DNA of 64,000 bases, from contig NC_091929.1 in assembly GCF_041260155.1 (NCBI RefSeq), positions 31,493,962 through 31,557,961 of the forward strand, read 5' to 3'. This document shows, one piece after another, positions 23,253-35,195 of this stretch. This DNA comes from Ptychodera flava. Its lineage: Eukaryota; Hemichordata; Enteropneusta; Ptychoderidae. Numbering within the stretch: position 1 is the stretch's first letter; each line of letters opens with the position of its first letter. Below the pieces are notes generated by a model. The model was not told where the DNA came from. It made no database searches and worked only from the letters and a program-made list of their open reading frames with translations. The position numbers were made by a program, and so were the translations under genes.

Positions 23253-23315
23253 AATACCAAAAGTTATTCTACTCAATGTACATTAGGCTCATATATTTAC
23301 GTTCGCTACTGATAT
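23253..23315 (+). repeat. Short copy of the sequence at 16,497-16,560
   Basis: TTATTCTACTCAATGTA, then ATTAGGCT and ATATTTA, match the region just 3' of the Penelope-like RT relic. It is probably a scrap of the same element's end. Confidence 0.4.
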
Positions 23316-23412
23316 ATTATGTGTATAAATAAGTGTGTTCAGCTAAAAAAACTTCCATTTCTGTCTGAAGATTTTAGGATGCATGAAACTCATATTAATT
23401 TAAGTAATGCGC

Positions 23413-23413
<1 letters not shown>

Positions 23414-23481
<68 letters not shown>

Positions 23482-23575
23482 ATACGTACATACATACATA
23501 CATACACACATACATACATACACACATACATACATACATACATACATACATACATACATACATACATACATACAT
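23414..23575. repeat. Compound microsatellite (TA)n then (CATA)n
   Basis: 23,414-23,478 is TA repeat; 23,479-23,575 is CATA repeat with CACA interruptions. ORFs reported across it are repeats of Tyr-Ile or Tyr-Val-Cys and are meaningless. Confidence 0.97.
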
Positions 23576-23710
23576 GCTAACATACAGCTTACATACATGC
23601 AGCATACATACATACAAACAAAACCTAAGTATAAAGTTTAAATAACCTTATTTAGAGATCTCACTGGAATATGTTTTATGACATTACTCAGAGCACTTTT
23701 CAGATATCAG

Positions 23711-24159
23711 TCAGACAGCAAAGCCCTCATTTGCATGTGATTACACATAATTTTCATTTGAATGACGTGACCGTCATGTTGGATACTAAATGCGTTGCGA
23801 ATTTGCGGCGTCTGAGTGTGATAATTTTGAAACAGTGATTTTGACTGCTTGACTCGGTCAATCCACATGATCTTTGCTACACAATAGGTGAGTCACCTAT
23901 TCTTGCCTGTGAAGTATTTTTCAGGCGATTTTAAAGTGAAACTTGTGATATTTTTGAGCGTAAGGTACAAGTGTTTTCATTGCTCTGCAATTTGACCGGA
24001 ACTTAAATTTTGACATCTACCGTAATGCAAGCATTTAAACTGAAGCAAGTACAACTTTCGACGGAAAAAGTACTCCGAATCGCCCGACTTACCATGTATC
24101 AAAAGTTAACGGACGTGGCTCAGTTGATAGCTATGCAAATGAGGGCTTGGCTGTCTAAT
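23711..24159. mobile_element. MITE-like element with 25-bp terminal inverted repeats
   Basis: The left end AGACAGCAAAGCCCTCATTT (from 23,713) recurs as its reverse complement at 24,133-24,157 with one mismatch (CCAAG for CAAAG). The interior is non-coding. No target duplication could be fixed. Confidence 0.6.
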
Positions 24160-24474
24160 TGATGTTAGAGATGCAGAGAGTTCAAGAACGTTGCCGGGTA
24201 TGTGATGAAAATATAAAGTATTTCTTTATCAAACTTAGGAAAAAATGACCGGGTAAGCAATTTATCCAAGACATGCTTTTGCTGATGGAAATAATCCCTC
24301 CATCATTTTGGAAATCATTTGAACCCATGCAGGTTCTCCTGACAATAATCCTGTAGCGTTCTCCAACATCTCTACATAGCCAGTACAATGACCTTACATC
24401 ATTTCACAAATGTATAATCCACTTTCTTAACGAGAATTACCTGCATCAGACATACTTATGAATAATATACTTAC

Positions 24475-24654
24475 CAGTGTATCGAATGCAATAAGAACAC
24501 AAGCAGTGGCCATCAGTGTTGCCACACCAGCTTTGCGGAGAGCAACAAGGATTTATACCATAAGGGTCACACTCTGCTGGCCTACCGTCGGTTAGGGGGA
24601 AGCTTGGGCCGCATTTACTATCATCCCTCCAACGTTTACCGCTGTGTACAGCTC
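24475..24654 (-). CDS. Chitin-binding-like cysteine module exon, start of predicted polycystin-like gene segment
   Basis: 180 bp, phase 1 to phase 1, TTTCTAG acceptor and CACTG|GTAAGT donor. It encodes a cysteine-rich module: RWRDDSKCGPSFPLTDGRPA, ECDPYGINPCCSPQSWCGN, TDGHCLCSYC, with eight cysteines. The 'CG..FPL.DG..AECDP...PCCS...WCG' pattern is a chitin-binding-like module common in amphioxus, hemichordate and echinoderm secreted and membrane proteins. It is the most 5' exon I can support. No signal peptide or initiator exon was found upstream within the window, so the gene probably begins beyond 24,660 in sequence I cannot read as coding. Confidence 0.7.
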
Positions 24655-24659
24655 CTAGA

Positions 24660-25558
24660 AACAATATTCAACTAATAAATAAGCGGACAGGTGATTTGGT
24701 GAGCGAGCAAATGACTGACAGAAGGCGAAAGAGTTAGTGACAGTGAGTCGTGGGTGCAAAATGTTGTATCGTTAGCAATAAAATTAGCAATAAAATATCT
24801 TCAAACAGTCGTAGTACATTTACATCCGTTTCTTTTCTCAGAAGTTTAATTTTTCAAAGTATAGTGTACAGTTTGTTCACAACATGGAGATGCCTGCTGG
24901 TGACACTGACACAGACTTAGCGCTAGGGGTTTCCTTCATGTAAGCTTTCGATGACACAGTATTTGTCACCAGATATGAAGATAAAGGGGTTATCGCATGC
25001 CAGTTCCGTACGCAGTTTTTAAGAAGCTCGATTCCATTGCTTGCAAAAGCAGCTGTATAATAACTTATGCTATTATGTAAGTGTCTACCTGTTGATGGCT
25101 CGTTGTTTGCAATATATCTTCAGGAAAAATGCCGTTATCCTCTATTTAAATATCGAAAATTTGAATACTATGTTAATTAATCAACTGCGTGCACATCCCA
25201 ATGATTCTGTCAAATATAATCAGTCAAAACCTAGTATTTACCGGCCCTAGACGATCGTTTAAATATTGATTGATAGCTATATTTTAAATGAAGTCAATCT
25301 AATTTGAATGCAAAGAAGTGATCATTTTTTGTATTCACTTACTATGTAATCACACAATTTGTAATACCAGTCCAAAGTCAATAAAATATCTGTTAATGCT
25401 TTAAAACTGGGAAAAATTTTTAACATCGTTAATGTTACAAACTGCATTAACTGTTATTACAAAGTGAGAATTATGACAGCTTATAGACTTGTTACATTAT
25501 GCGTAGACATTTTTATAACAAAATGCCGATACCCTTGTTTTAAAATGCGAAGACTATT
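24660..25558. other. No gene recognised
   Basis: AT-rich. The 5' part of the minus-strand polycystin-like gene could be here, but no convincing exon was seen. Confidence 0.4.
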
Positions 25559-25559
25559 A

Positions 25560-25695
25560 ATAATGCACCCCCTCCCGGCCCATAATGAACGAAAGCAAAA
25601 TTTGCACGACATAATGTACGAGGAGAAACCGAGTACACTAAGTTGGAGTGCAAAGTTTGCTTGAGTCTATTATGGGCCGGGAGGGTGTGCATTAT
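25560..25695. mobile_element. MITE copy 2 with CCCGGCCCATAAT termini
   Basis: Inverted repeats at 25,560-25,586 and 25,669-25,695 read ATAATGCACCCCCTCCCGGC and extend through CCATAAT, nearly perfectly. The interior CATAATGTACGAGG is the reverse complement of the interior of copy 1 at 2,989-3,120. The right outer flank (about 25,700-25,745, with TAGTTTTGGCAATGC) matches the left outer flank of copy 1. 25,746-26,338 shows no gene. Confidence 0.75.
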
Positions 25696-26338
25696 CGCTA
25701 TGATTTTATAGTTTTGGCAATGCCAGTGGCGATATTCTATAATGACATCTAAATATCAACAAGACTTATTATGCACACAAGGTAGGGGCTGCTCGCAGAA
25801 ACTCTCAACATAAGCATACACTAAAGCAATGTTTTACTTATATTCTCGTTAAACATTATCAGTACGTTAGTTCGTTGTTGATACGTCTTAGGTATTTCAT
25901 GGCATAGAAAAGGTAATTATGTGGCGACAATTTATATTGACTAAATGTCTTACAATTTTAGCTGAACCTATTTATTGCGTCATTTCCAAATTAATCCTTT
26001 TGTCGTAAAACCATACTCTGGAACACTTCAATGTAGAATGTCACAGTGCATAGTCATGACAAATCGACAACTCAGTGCTACATTTATTGATATTTCAAAA
26101 CACCCTGAATAGTGGTTCAATTTTCCCATTTTGCACTCAGACGCAATCATGAATAATTGTGCTTACAATTCCATGACCATGACTTTAGATGGAAATATAA
26201 ACTTTTCTTTGACGTTCCTTTATATAATTATGGTATGATCCTTGTTAAAATAATAATGACTTTGCATAACAATTTGTATTTATCATTTTAGAATTTGAAA
26301 ATACGCTGAGGATAAACACTTATATTGGAGAGGTTTGA

Positions 26339-27700
26339 GTAGGCAAAATTAATATTTTCAAAGACAAAGAAACAATACGCTGTGAATAAGTCGCAACTCT
26401 ATCGCACAAATCTTAAGAAGTTAACCAACGACTTTCCACATTATTGAAAAGATCACCTATAGTTGTAACTTTAACATTGACAAAGGCTGGAACAGTAAAA
26501 GGAGACTTATGAACGGGATGCATAATGAGTGGATTTTGAAAAAGAGGCTCTTTAAGAATGTCAGGAACACTCAGTGGGATTCCTTAACGAATTTTGTCAA
26601 CAGAATTCCAACAATGTAATAAATCGCGATGAAATTTAAAAGCAGGAATAACAGCATTACAAAAATCAATGGTGGTCGTGAGAAGTAACTGTTTGTCATA
26701 ATTGTGACCACCAACTCTTCTAAATACAAATCTGCGAAATAATACGACGGGTGATGAAAATGCTGATATAAATACTTTTGAATATAACCAGAACGTAAAG
26801 AAATACGACGAGTTTTAAGATGAATAAGGCCTCGGCCACCTTGAATTAGAGGTAAGTACTGTGATTCTGAAGGAATCCAGTGACGTCCTTGCCAGAAAAA
26901 TCTCAGAAAAAGCGTTGCAAGGTAAGAATTGTTTGATCATCGGGAGTTGTACAAATCAATCTATGGAGTAATTTTGATGCAATCATCCGATTAATGACTA
27001 AAACACGACCTCTGTAAGACATGCTAGGTGCAAACGACGACCAAAATTTAATCTTGTATTCAGTTAGACCTATATTCACTAATTCAGATAAATTTTCTGA
27101 CAATAATTATTTGAATTACCAACATACACACCGAGCAGTTTTAACCCTGTTGAGTTCCATTTGATATTTAATGGCATATCAATACGATTTCGCTTACATC
27201 AAGACCAGAGACCTTCAGATTTCAAAGGTAACTTTTGCATTAGACGTGTTTTCATACAACCCCCAAAATCTTTATTTCTAGCTTCAACATCACCAGCATA
27301 CGCAGAAAGGCGGGTAGTACGACTAGCTTCTGGTATTATCAATCCCATTATCTTACTGTTATTCCTAATCTTATCTAAAAATGGTTCTTGGGCAATCATT
27401 AAAAATTGACCAAAAAGTGAGCAACCTTTTCGAAGACCACGATTAATTGAAATTGGAGCGGTAATGGAGCTATTTATCTTTAACACTGACTGAATATCTG
27501 TATAGAGTGTTTTAATGTAATTTATAAACCGGGGAACAAAACCAAAAGAGCTCAGAGTTTTAAAAAGGTAATCATGACTGACACGGTCAAACAGCCTTTC
27601 CCTGGTCTAGAGCAACAATACACAGAGGTGAGTTTCTGTCATTGGCATAGAAAATACTGTCCTGTAATACAGGTCTATATGAATTATTTTGGACAAAACT
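26339..27700 (-). pseudogene. LINE family B copy 2 (B2), ORF2 C-terminal half, decayed
   Basis: Base for base similar to 43,517-44,880 of LINE B1. Recognisable peptide blocks include SSFAPSMSYRGRVLVIN and INRGLRKGCSLFGQFL. Frameshifts are frequent. The YADD block is changed to YAGD (SAYAGDVEA), so catalysis is lost. The last ~1 kb of the LINE is missing at the low-coordinate end, and at the high end homology fades near 27,700 where the gypsy element begins. Confidence 0.85.
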
Positions 27701-27942
27701 GTCTTGAGGTACTGTGAGTTACTATGACTACAATGGTAATCAGTATCAGTATCAGATTACTTTACATAAGAGTACATGAGACAGCGACACGTTGCTAGTT
27801 AGTTGACAGTCAATTAAGTTGTGTACATAGCTTTCGTAGTGCTAGTAATAAATGTATTGAAAATGACATCGAGCCTCGTCGACATGGTGGCAGCGTGAAC
27901 TACCGAACACCAAGAGAAAAGGAAGACGAAGATAGCATCGCA

Positions 27943-28710
27943 ATCGAACATCAAGTCTCCTGAAAACTTCAGCTTCAAGCCCCCAGAGTGGCCAGAATGG
28001 AAGCAGCGCTTTGCAAGATACTGGCTCATAACGAAGCTCAACAAAGAAGACGGAGAAATCTGGGTAAATTATCTTATCTATCATGTGGGAGCTGAGGCAG
28101 AGAAAATCCCTACGCAATTCAAATCCGATGCAGAAGTACATGTAAACGACTATGAGAAAGTCTTGAAGAAATTTGATGAGCACTTTGTTCCCAGAAACAA
28201 TGTCGTCAATGAAAGGGCACTCTTCCGCCATCGCATACAAAAGGCAGGGGAAACCGTGGAAGCATATGTGACAGATCTTTACCATATAGTCAACAAATGT
28301 GAGTACGGTGACAGGGATGAGCACATCAGAGATCAGTTAATCTTTAGCATTCAGGATAAAGAACTGTCACGGAAACTACAGTTTAAACCAAACATAACGG
28401 TAGAAAGGGCTATAGACATGGCAATGTATTCCGAAATAGTGACCCACCAAGTAGCAGCACAAGGAAAGGTCCAGGCTTAAGCTGAAGTTGCACAGAAAGG
28501 CAAAAGCAAACTTCGGTCTGGTAAAAGCCCCCATAGAAGTAAAAAGGAGAAAAATTCCAGAGATGCCTGCACTAGGTGTGGCCGTAAACATGAGAAGGGT
28601 GATTGCCCAGCTAAAGGAAGGCAGTGTAATAAATGGAACAAAACGGGACACTTTGCAGCTGTCTGCAGAAGGTGTCAAAGAGATCACTACCGCCGAAAGT
28701 AATGATGAAG
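27943..28710 (+). pseudogene. gag of the Ty3/gypsy element
   Basis: The capsid-like part begins FKPPEWPEWKQRFARYW (about 27,975) and runs through ERALFRHRIQKAGETVEAYV to VQA, where an in-frame TAA (28,478-28,480) interrupts it. Beyond the stop the same frame continues into a basic linker and two zinc knuckles. The first is complete (CTRCGRKHEKGDC, about 28,568-28,606). The second has Trp for its second Cys (TGG at 28,634-28,636; CNKWNKTGHFAAVC). Gag would package the element's RNA; this copy is inactive. Confidence 0.8.
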
Positions 28711-28730
28711 TTGGGTCAGTAAAACAATCT

Positions 28731-29175
28731 CTTTTTCTCGGAGAAGTTTCCAGAAAAGACAGGGTGACTGGCAGGTAAATTTGAAGATTCATGGAAAAGT
28801 AATTAACTTCAAGATTGATACCGGAGCCGACATCACGGTTATCTCTGAGAAAGCACACAAATGCATTCCAAAGTGTGCAATTTTGAAACCCTCAGATACC
28901 AATCTTCTCAGCCCAGGAGGTAAGCTGAATTGTAAAGGATGGTTCATTGCCGATATAAAGCACATGGGGAAAATATATCATACCAAGGTCTACGTCATTG
29001 GGGGAGACCATGTTAATAATCTACTCGGACGAGAAGTCGCTTGTGAGATGGGCCTAGAAATCAGAGCTGAGGAAGTTGTCAAGCCTGATAATCCAAAACA
29101 AACAAACCAAAGTGTGTTTGGAGACATAGACATATTCAAATGCAAGCCAGTAAAGATACAGCTGAAAGATGGAGA
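28731..29175 (+). pseudogene. Aspartic protease of the Ty3/gypsy element
   Basis: Carries the retropepsin active-site motif FKIDTGADITVIS (Asp-Thr-Gly-Ala at 28,817-28,828) and the C-terminal NNLLGREVACEMGL block. It would cleave the Gag-Pol polyprotein. The frame is open from 28,781 to 29,236, but the RT continues in another frame from about 29,175, so a frameshift separates them. Confidence 0.8.
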
Positions 29176-30385
29176 GCGAAGCCATACAGTGTCAATACAA
29201 CAAGGCGAATTCCATTTCCAGTCCATCCAAAAGTAAAAGAAGAACTACAGAGAATGATAGAGGGCAGAATCATCGAAGAGGTCACTGACCCTACAGAGTG
29301 GTGTACCCCGATAGTGGTTGTCCAAAAATCGACGGGGAGAGTTCGTATATGTGTGGATCTGAGGAAACTCAATGAAGAAGTGAAAAGAGAAAGGTATATG
29401 CTTCCAACTTGAGAAGACATAGCCCCAAAACTAGCAGGGTCCAAAGTTTTTTTCGAAATTTGATGCTTCGAGTGGATTCTGGCAGATCCAGAAAAAGTAA
29501 AGGCAATTCAAGAGTTGAAACAAACACAAGCTGAAACAACTACTCGGTATAGTAAACTATCTGGGAAAATTCTTACCAAATTTGTCAACAGTGATGCAGC
29601 CAATAAGTGAATTACTGAAGACAGATGTAGCATGGGTCTGGAGCGTAAAGCAAGCCGAAGCATCCAAGAAAATGAAGCAATTGGTATCTACTACACCAAT
29701 ACTTACATTCTACGACCCAAGCAAGCCAACAATAGTGATTCCAGATGCCAGCAGCTACGGACTAGGTGCAGTCTTGCTGCAACAACATGATGATGTCAAA
29801 AGGCCTGTCGCATATGCTTCAAGTACACTAACTAAAGCAGAACAGCGGTGCGCAAAAATCGAAAAGGAGTGTTTAGCAGGCGTTTGGGCTTGTGAGAAAT
29901 TCTCCCGATACATTACTGGTCTAGAGTCATTCATACTACAGACTGACCACAAACCACTAGTACTATTGATCAACAGTCAAAACATTGACAAAGCACTACT
30001 AAGATGTCAACTTTTATTACTAAGGTTGATGCGATTCAACGTGAAGTCAGTATACGTACCCGGAAAAGAATTAGTAGTGGCTGACACACTGTCAAGAAAT
30101 CCGATTCAGTGCATAGAAAAACCTGGTACGGAAGGAGAAATAAAGGCACATGTCGATAACCTGGAAGCAATGGAACCAGGAACACCAGACAAGATGGAAG
30201 AAATCAGACAAGCAATGATTGATGATGAACAAGTACTCGAATATACCAGTCTAGGATGGCCAAAACGAGCAAGAGAAGTGGCAGATGAAATTCAACAATA
30301 CTACTCAGTGAGAAACCAGCTGTCATTGAATGATGGTAAACTCATCCATCAAGATAGAATTGTCATACTAACCACACGAGAGATG
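29140..30385 (+). pseudogene. Reverse transcriptase (catalytic core deleted) and RNase H of the Ty3/gypsy element
   Basis: The RT start is clear: RIPFPVHPKVKEELQRM, GRVRICVDLRKLNEEV, then a stop at 29,410 and KFDASSGFWQI at about 29,455-29,490. At once the sequence jumps to KVKAIQELK-like connection sequence (about 29,497), so the palm segment that should carry the catalytic Y-x-D-D is absent. The RNase H part (29,582-30,385) is open: IPDASSYGLGAVLLQQH, EKECLAGVWA, TDHKPLVLL and VADTLSRNP are intact. The element cannot copy itself. Confidence 0.85.
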
Positions 30386-31400
30386 AGGTCCTGGAGAAAA
30401 TCCACGAGGGTCATCAAGGTGTGACAAAATGCTGTGAGCGAGCAATCCATGCAGTCTTCTGGCCAGGCATCACCAGTGATATCAAAAAGAAGATAGCTAA
30501 TTGCAAATTCTGCAAGGAAAATAAACCAACACAGCGAAAGGAGCCAATGATGGCAACGACATTGCCCAAGAGACCATGGCAGAAAATAGCTGTCGATCTA
30601 TGCGATCTCAACAATAAGAAATATATGGTCGTAATGGACTTCTACAGCAGATACTTAGAAATCGTACATGTGACAAGTACAACCAGCGGACAAGTAATTG
30701 AAAAACTGCAAAGTCTGTTTGCCAGATGGGGAATTCCAGAAGAAATATCCTCCGACAATGGTCTGCAGTTTACATTAGCAGATTTCAAAGAGTTCGGCAG
30801 GAAGTATGGATTTCGATGCACCACATCTAGTCCACATTACTCACAATCCAAGGGGGAGGCAGAAAGTGGAGTACGCATCGCTAAGAAAATCCTAAAGCAA
30901 GACAACCTGATTGTAATTAGTCAGAGCTGCAGATATAAAAGGTAAAAGGTGAATACGAGCGAGCATTCAACAAAAGATATGGAGTCAAAAATGTGCCAGA
31001 GATGTTACCTGGAGACAACATCCAAGAAATTAGATGGAGAAAATGTATGGAAAACTCCAGCCAGAGTACTGCAAACTATACAGCACAACGCTCATACATT
31101 ATGCAAACATCAAGTGGTACTCTGAGAAGAAAACAGAGACACCTATTATTTGCGTCAAGGCCAGGCAAAACAGAGGGAAAGACCCTGGATCTATCAATGT
31201 TTGACAATGATGAGTCAGCAGATCCAGTTACACCAACCTCAGTTGAGAAGTCAACGCCAACTGTGGAACAACAACCACCACCAGTTGAAAATATCTCACT
31301 GCCTATGCCAGAAGCTCAGGGAAAACAAACAGATGTAATTAGAACCCGGAGTGGAAGAGCAGTCGAGAAACCTGTGAGATACTACGATGAATACTGTTAA
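30386..31400 (+). pseudogene. Integrase of the Ty3/gypsy element
   Basis: A frameshift near 30,385 separates it from RNase H. The zinc region (HEGHQGVTKCCERA, CKFCKEN) and the catalytic core with DD(35)E residues (AVDLCDL, SSDNGLQF, SKGEAESG) are visible to about 30,905. A second deletion and frameshift follow, with the C-terminal tail resuming at about 30,960-31,400 and ending RTRSGRAVEKPVRYYDEYC. It would insert the cDNA into the genome; it is broken here. Confidence 0.85.
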
Positions 31401-31579
31401 GGAGATAGCAACCAGATTGCCTTGTGCGGGGCAGAATAATCCCTAGGCAACTGTTCGACTTAGGATAGTCCATCCCTAAGTCTAGTTAGGCGAACCTATT
31501 TATTAGAATAGAAATTTTGAGCAAATAGCTTTCATAGAGCTATTAATAAATGTATTGAAAACGACATCAAGCCTCGTCG

Positions 31580-31770
31580 TATTTCATGACAAAAAAATCG
31601 TTGAAAATCGAAGAATCTGAAAAGTCCAACAGCACAGATTCATTGTCACCAGTTTCTCTTTGCGATGAATCTTTCAAATTGTCTTCTGTTGACTGGCTGG
31701 CAATGTGTTGAGAAAAAAGCGGAGAGAATGAGATGCTCTGAGAATCATCTGCAGACATATCCATGTCTAT
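31580..31770 (-). pseudogene. Displaced segment of LINE-B ORF1
   Basis: Matches the ORF1 C-terminal region of LINE B1 (about 46,815-47,020), with the words AGCACAGATTCATTGTCA and GAGATGCTCTGAGA. It is placed directly against ORF2 sequence (equivalent of 44,925 in B1) at 31,771. The order is wrong for a simple insertion, so it reflects rearrangement next to the gypsy element. Confidence 0.7.
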
Positions 31771-33172
31771 CGATGCATTGACGAATTGAGAGAGCTTTCA
31801 TGACAATTTTATAATCACTACATAACAAGCTAATGGGTCTCCAGTTCTTAACTAATGTGTTGTCTTCGGCTTTGGGATAAAGACTCAGCACTGCTTTCCG
31901 AAAATAAACAGGAAGCTGATCATTACGGAAACACTTTATGAAGGTTTTGACCAATAACAGACCAAAATGTTTTGTAAAATTCATTAGGCAAACCATCTAG
32001 TCCTGGTGTACGGTCAGTTGAAAGTCGTTTAACAGCAAAGGTTTAGTTCATCATGAGTAATTTCACAATCAAGATAATCACGATCTTCCTCGTTTAATTG
32101 CACCAAATTGTCGAGAATTGCAGATCGGGCATCAATCTCAACATTTTCAGCAGAATAAAGATCCTTGTAGAAACTGTAAAAAATGTCACTAATTTCATCA
32201 GGATTCTCCGTTATTAAGCCATCAACACGTTTCATGTGAATAATGATACTTGACCTTCCCCTCTCTCGTTCAAGTGCAAAAAAGAAACTGTTCGAAACAG
32301 CACTGTGGGTAAGTAATTGATGACGAGATCAAACAGCTGTACCTCTGCTCTCCAGATCTACCAACTGAGCTAGAGAACTTTTCTTTTGTTAGTATTCATC
32401 GTAGAGACTTTTATCTTTGTGTAAACTGTTCTCAAATTCTCGAATTTCCTTTTCTAATCGCAATTTATCCAATTTAAGGTTGTATTGGTTCAAAGCACAA
32501 TACTGCTGAGTTAAAACTTTGATTTTCCATTTTCCAATCTCCCACTATGCCGAATAATCACAATATTGATTCTGTTGCTGTCTCAAGTTTAACAAAAAAA
32601 CGCGAAATGATTTCTTTATACAGTTCATGCTTTATGATGCTTGTATTGAGACACCATATTGGGTTACGATGTTTGACTTCTTTCTGAGCTACTCTTAACT
32701 GTACCAATGAATGGTCAGAAAGCGTGAGCGCAGAATGATGAATTGAAGTCACCGTGATGAGTGATTTCATCCACTTGTTGATGTAAATCCTGTCAAGACG
32801 ATCCTTTTTGTCATTTCTCTGCAAGGTGTAATTACAGCTGTCCCCATGATAGTGACGCCAACTGTCAACAAGCCTGTACTTGTGAATTAAATTATTAAAA
32901 TAGCGAACTGAACACATGTCAGACTCCTTACAATTGATTCTGTCCAATTCTTCATTCAGGGTACAATTAAAGTCTCCACCAAGAATAACTAAACTGTCAA
33001 CATCTAAACTTGATAGCAAATGCCATAATTTTTCATCACTGGGTATGCTGTGAGTTTCTTGTAAAAGGTAACAAGAAGCCGGATTGGTATGTTTGAAAAT
33101 ATCAAAAACTTGAAAGCGTTTCATCGAGTCTCGACACCCACGAACATTAAGCGTTACACAGGACAAAGCCAT
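31771..33172 (-). pseudogene. LINE B2 ORF2, endonuclease and start of RT, decayed
   Basis: Minus-strand frames match B1 ORF2: CVTLNVRGCRDSMKRFQVF (APE endonuclease start), VILGGDFNCTL, RLDRIYINKWMKS, then the RT approach. An in-frame deletion of roughly 73 residues joins DEKLWH to LLSSLDVDS, removing the middle of the endonuclease. Several frameshifts follow. It breaks off at the rearranged segment at 31,770. Confidence 0.85.
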
Positions 33173-33220
33173 GCCTGTAAATAGGATTGAGAGAAGATGC
33201 TTCGACCTAAGGAAAGTGAA

Positions 33221-34836
33221 TTAAAGTGAAGACTCAGTCGCAGTTGACCTACCAATAGTTCTGATATAGTCTTTGATTTTAAATACCTGTTTGTAGATGC
33301 GAGCTCTCATTGCGTTGTTCACAGGTTGTGAAGAGCGATATCCCAGTAAAATTATCGCAAGCTCTTTCCTATTTGGATAAAAGTCAAAGCACTTTTGAAT
33401 AAATTTCTTTGAATGCTTTGTGTTTTCCAAAAATTCTGCAATCGATTGCGTCGATACATCGTGGAAAATCAAAGAATCTGAAGTGTCCGACAGCACAGCT
33501 TCATTGTCATCAGTTTCTCTTTGCGATGAATCTTTGAAACTGTCTTCTGTTGACTGGCTTGAGAAGAAAGCGGTGAGTATGATATACTCTGAGAATCATC
33601 TGCAGACATATCCAAGTCCTCCGATGCATTGGTCTTGTCTGCAATGTCTTGAGAATCCGGAATAAAATCAGAAAGTCCGGAGAGAACAAGCGACGGAGTG
33701 CAAGCCGGAGAAGACACCGAGGATTCCGAAGCTTGCGTAAAACAAAGATCGGGAGAAAGGGGAAAGGCGATGGAGGGGCCCCTACCCTCTCATCATCAGT
33801 AACATCGTATACCTTTGAAATTCCGTTGTCATTCGTTCTGTCAGTGTTCAAGACAGTTTCTGTATCAACTTTTGAAGACGGTTCACGTTGAACAATGTCA
33901 GTTTCGTTATCACAAACCATACTTTCTTGTTCCTCTTTACCATGACAATCACTGTTCTGTTGCGAGCTACTGTGTGTATCAATAACGTTTTCATCAGAAA
34001 AGTCCACGATGTTATGACCATCAACATTATCAGCCATCGTTGTGTTTTCACTTCCACGTTGACGTACAACTGTGTACGTCTTTATTGAAAACAGTCGACG
34101 AATCACCACAGACTGGTTCCATCGGACGTTGAACAGATTCATCGTTGTTGGTCAGAATTTTGACATCTCATTCAAACTGACCGTCGTTAATTACGGTGAT
34201 ATTGTCTTTTTCTTGCAATGTGGCAGTTGATTCGGTTTGAAGTGATTGTTGACAATCACGCTGAACGTGTCCCTTTTGACCACACTTGAAACATTTCATT
34301 TCTTCAGTTGAGAGATAAATTCTGTATCTTTTACCTTCGTATTCGACAGTTGAAGGTCCTTCCCATGTACCGTGAAAGTCGGCATCAATCAGCACTAAAG
34401 CTTGTCTTCGAAAGGATCTTATATGCCTCAATTGTTCACTTTTGCATCCGAGAGGAATTGTTTTGATTTTGTTCACAAGTTTACCAAAAGTAAGGAGTTC
34501 ACTTTCAATCACATGATTGGGAATAAACGGTGGAACCCCTGATACGATGACTTTTGTCGCTGGTTTCACAACAGGCTCAACTTGAATCGTGTAGCCGTTC
34601 AGTTCAAAACCACTCACACAAACGTTTTCCACCCAGGTATCTGGGTTAAAATAAACGATAACTGAACCGTAAACTCTTGAAGCAGCGATGATATTCTGTG
34701 GACCAGTAATCCATGAAATGGCCTGTATATACTTTTCAACGGAGACTCCTTCCATGGATTCACACTTGACACCATGTTTCCTCGTGAGGCTGGCAAACGT
34801 AGCCAAGCGTCCATTGTCATTGAATGGCGAGGCCAT
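33221..34836 (-). pseudogene. LINE B2 ORF1 (RNA-binding, CCHC)
   Basis: Starts MASPFNDNGRLATF at 34,836 and is open to about 34,168. It has the VIVSGVPPFIPNHVIE block of an RRM-like fold and the zinc knuckle CFKCGQKGHVQRDC. It continues in shifted frames (33,510-34,142 and 33,221-33,717) through an acidic, serine-rich middle to the C-terminal helix region (FLENTKHSKKFIQ). It is nearly identical to the B1 ORF1 at 46,592-48,212. ORF1 proteins bind LINE RNA. At least two frameshifts make it a pseudogene. The 5' UTR is 34,837-35,044. Confidence 0.85.
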
Positions 34837-35044
34837 CTTGGCCTAGGAAATGGCACACGGAAACCACTGAGGGAATCCGCAAAAATCTCTTCAAGCGAAA
34901 GTTCAAACACACAAAAAGCTTGACAGCAGCAGTCCACAACAGGAGCAAAATCAGATCAGGCAACGATCTAAGTACAGAAATCACTAAAGGACTCAAAAAC
35001 TGTAGGAAAACTCAGAGCACACTACCGCCACTTGTACACATGCG

Positions 35045-35046
35045 TG

Positions 35047-35095
<49 letters not shown>

Positions 35096-35106
35096 TAGTG
35101 GTAGTG

Positions 35107-35194
<88 letters not shown>

Positions 35195-35195
35195 C

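Larger units (their letters stand above)
27826..31579 (+). mobile_element. Ty3/gypsy-type LTR retrotransposon, internally deleted
   Basis: A 56-bp direct repeat (ATAGCTTTC at one end, AGCCTCGTCG at the other; 27,826-27,881 and 31,524-31,579) brackets gag, protease, RT, RNase H and integrase in the Ty3/gypsy order. A primer-binding-like TGGTGGCAGCGTG follows the left repeat at 27,885. Only the 3' part of the two LTRs is similar. The right LTR may start with TG at about 31,397, while the left LTR's 5' part is different or lost. The coding region is broken by stops, frameshifts and at least two deletions. Confidence 0.8.

Noticed and set aside
23319..23645. 108-codon ORF rich in Tyr-Ile and Thr-Tyr-Ile-His
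   Set aside because: Created by (TA)n and (CATA)n microsatellites; likewise 56,543-56,863 and 62,641-62,901.
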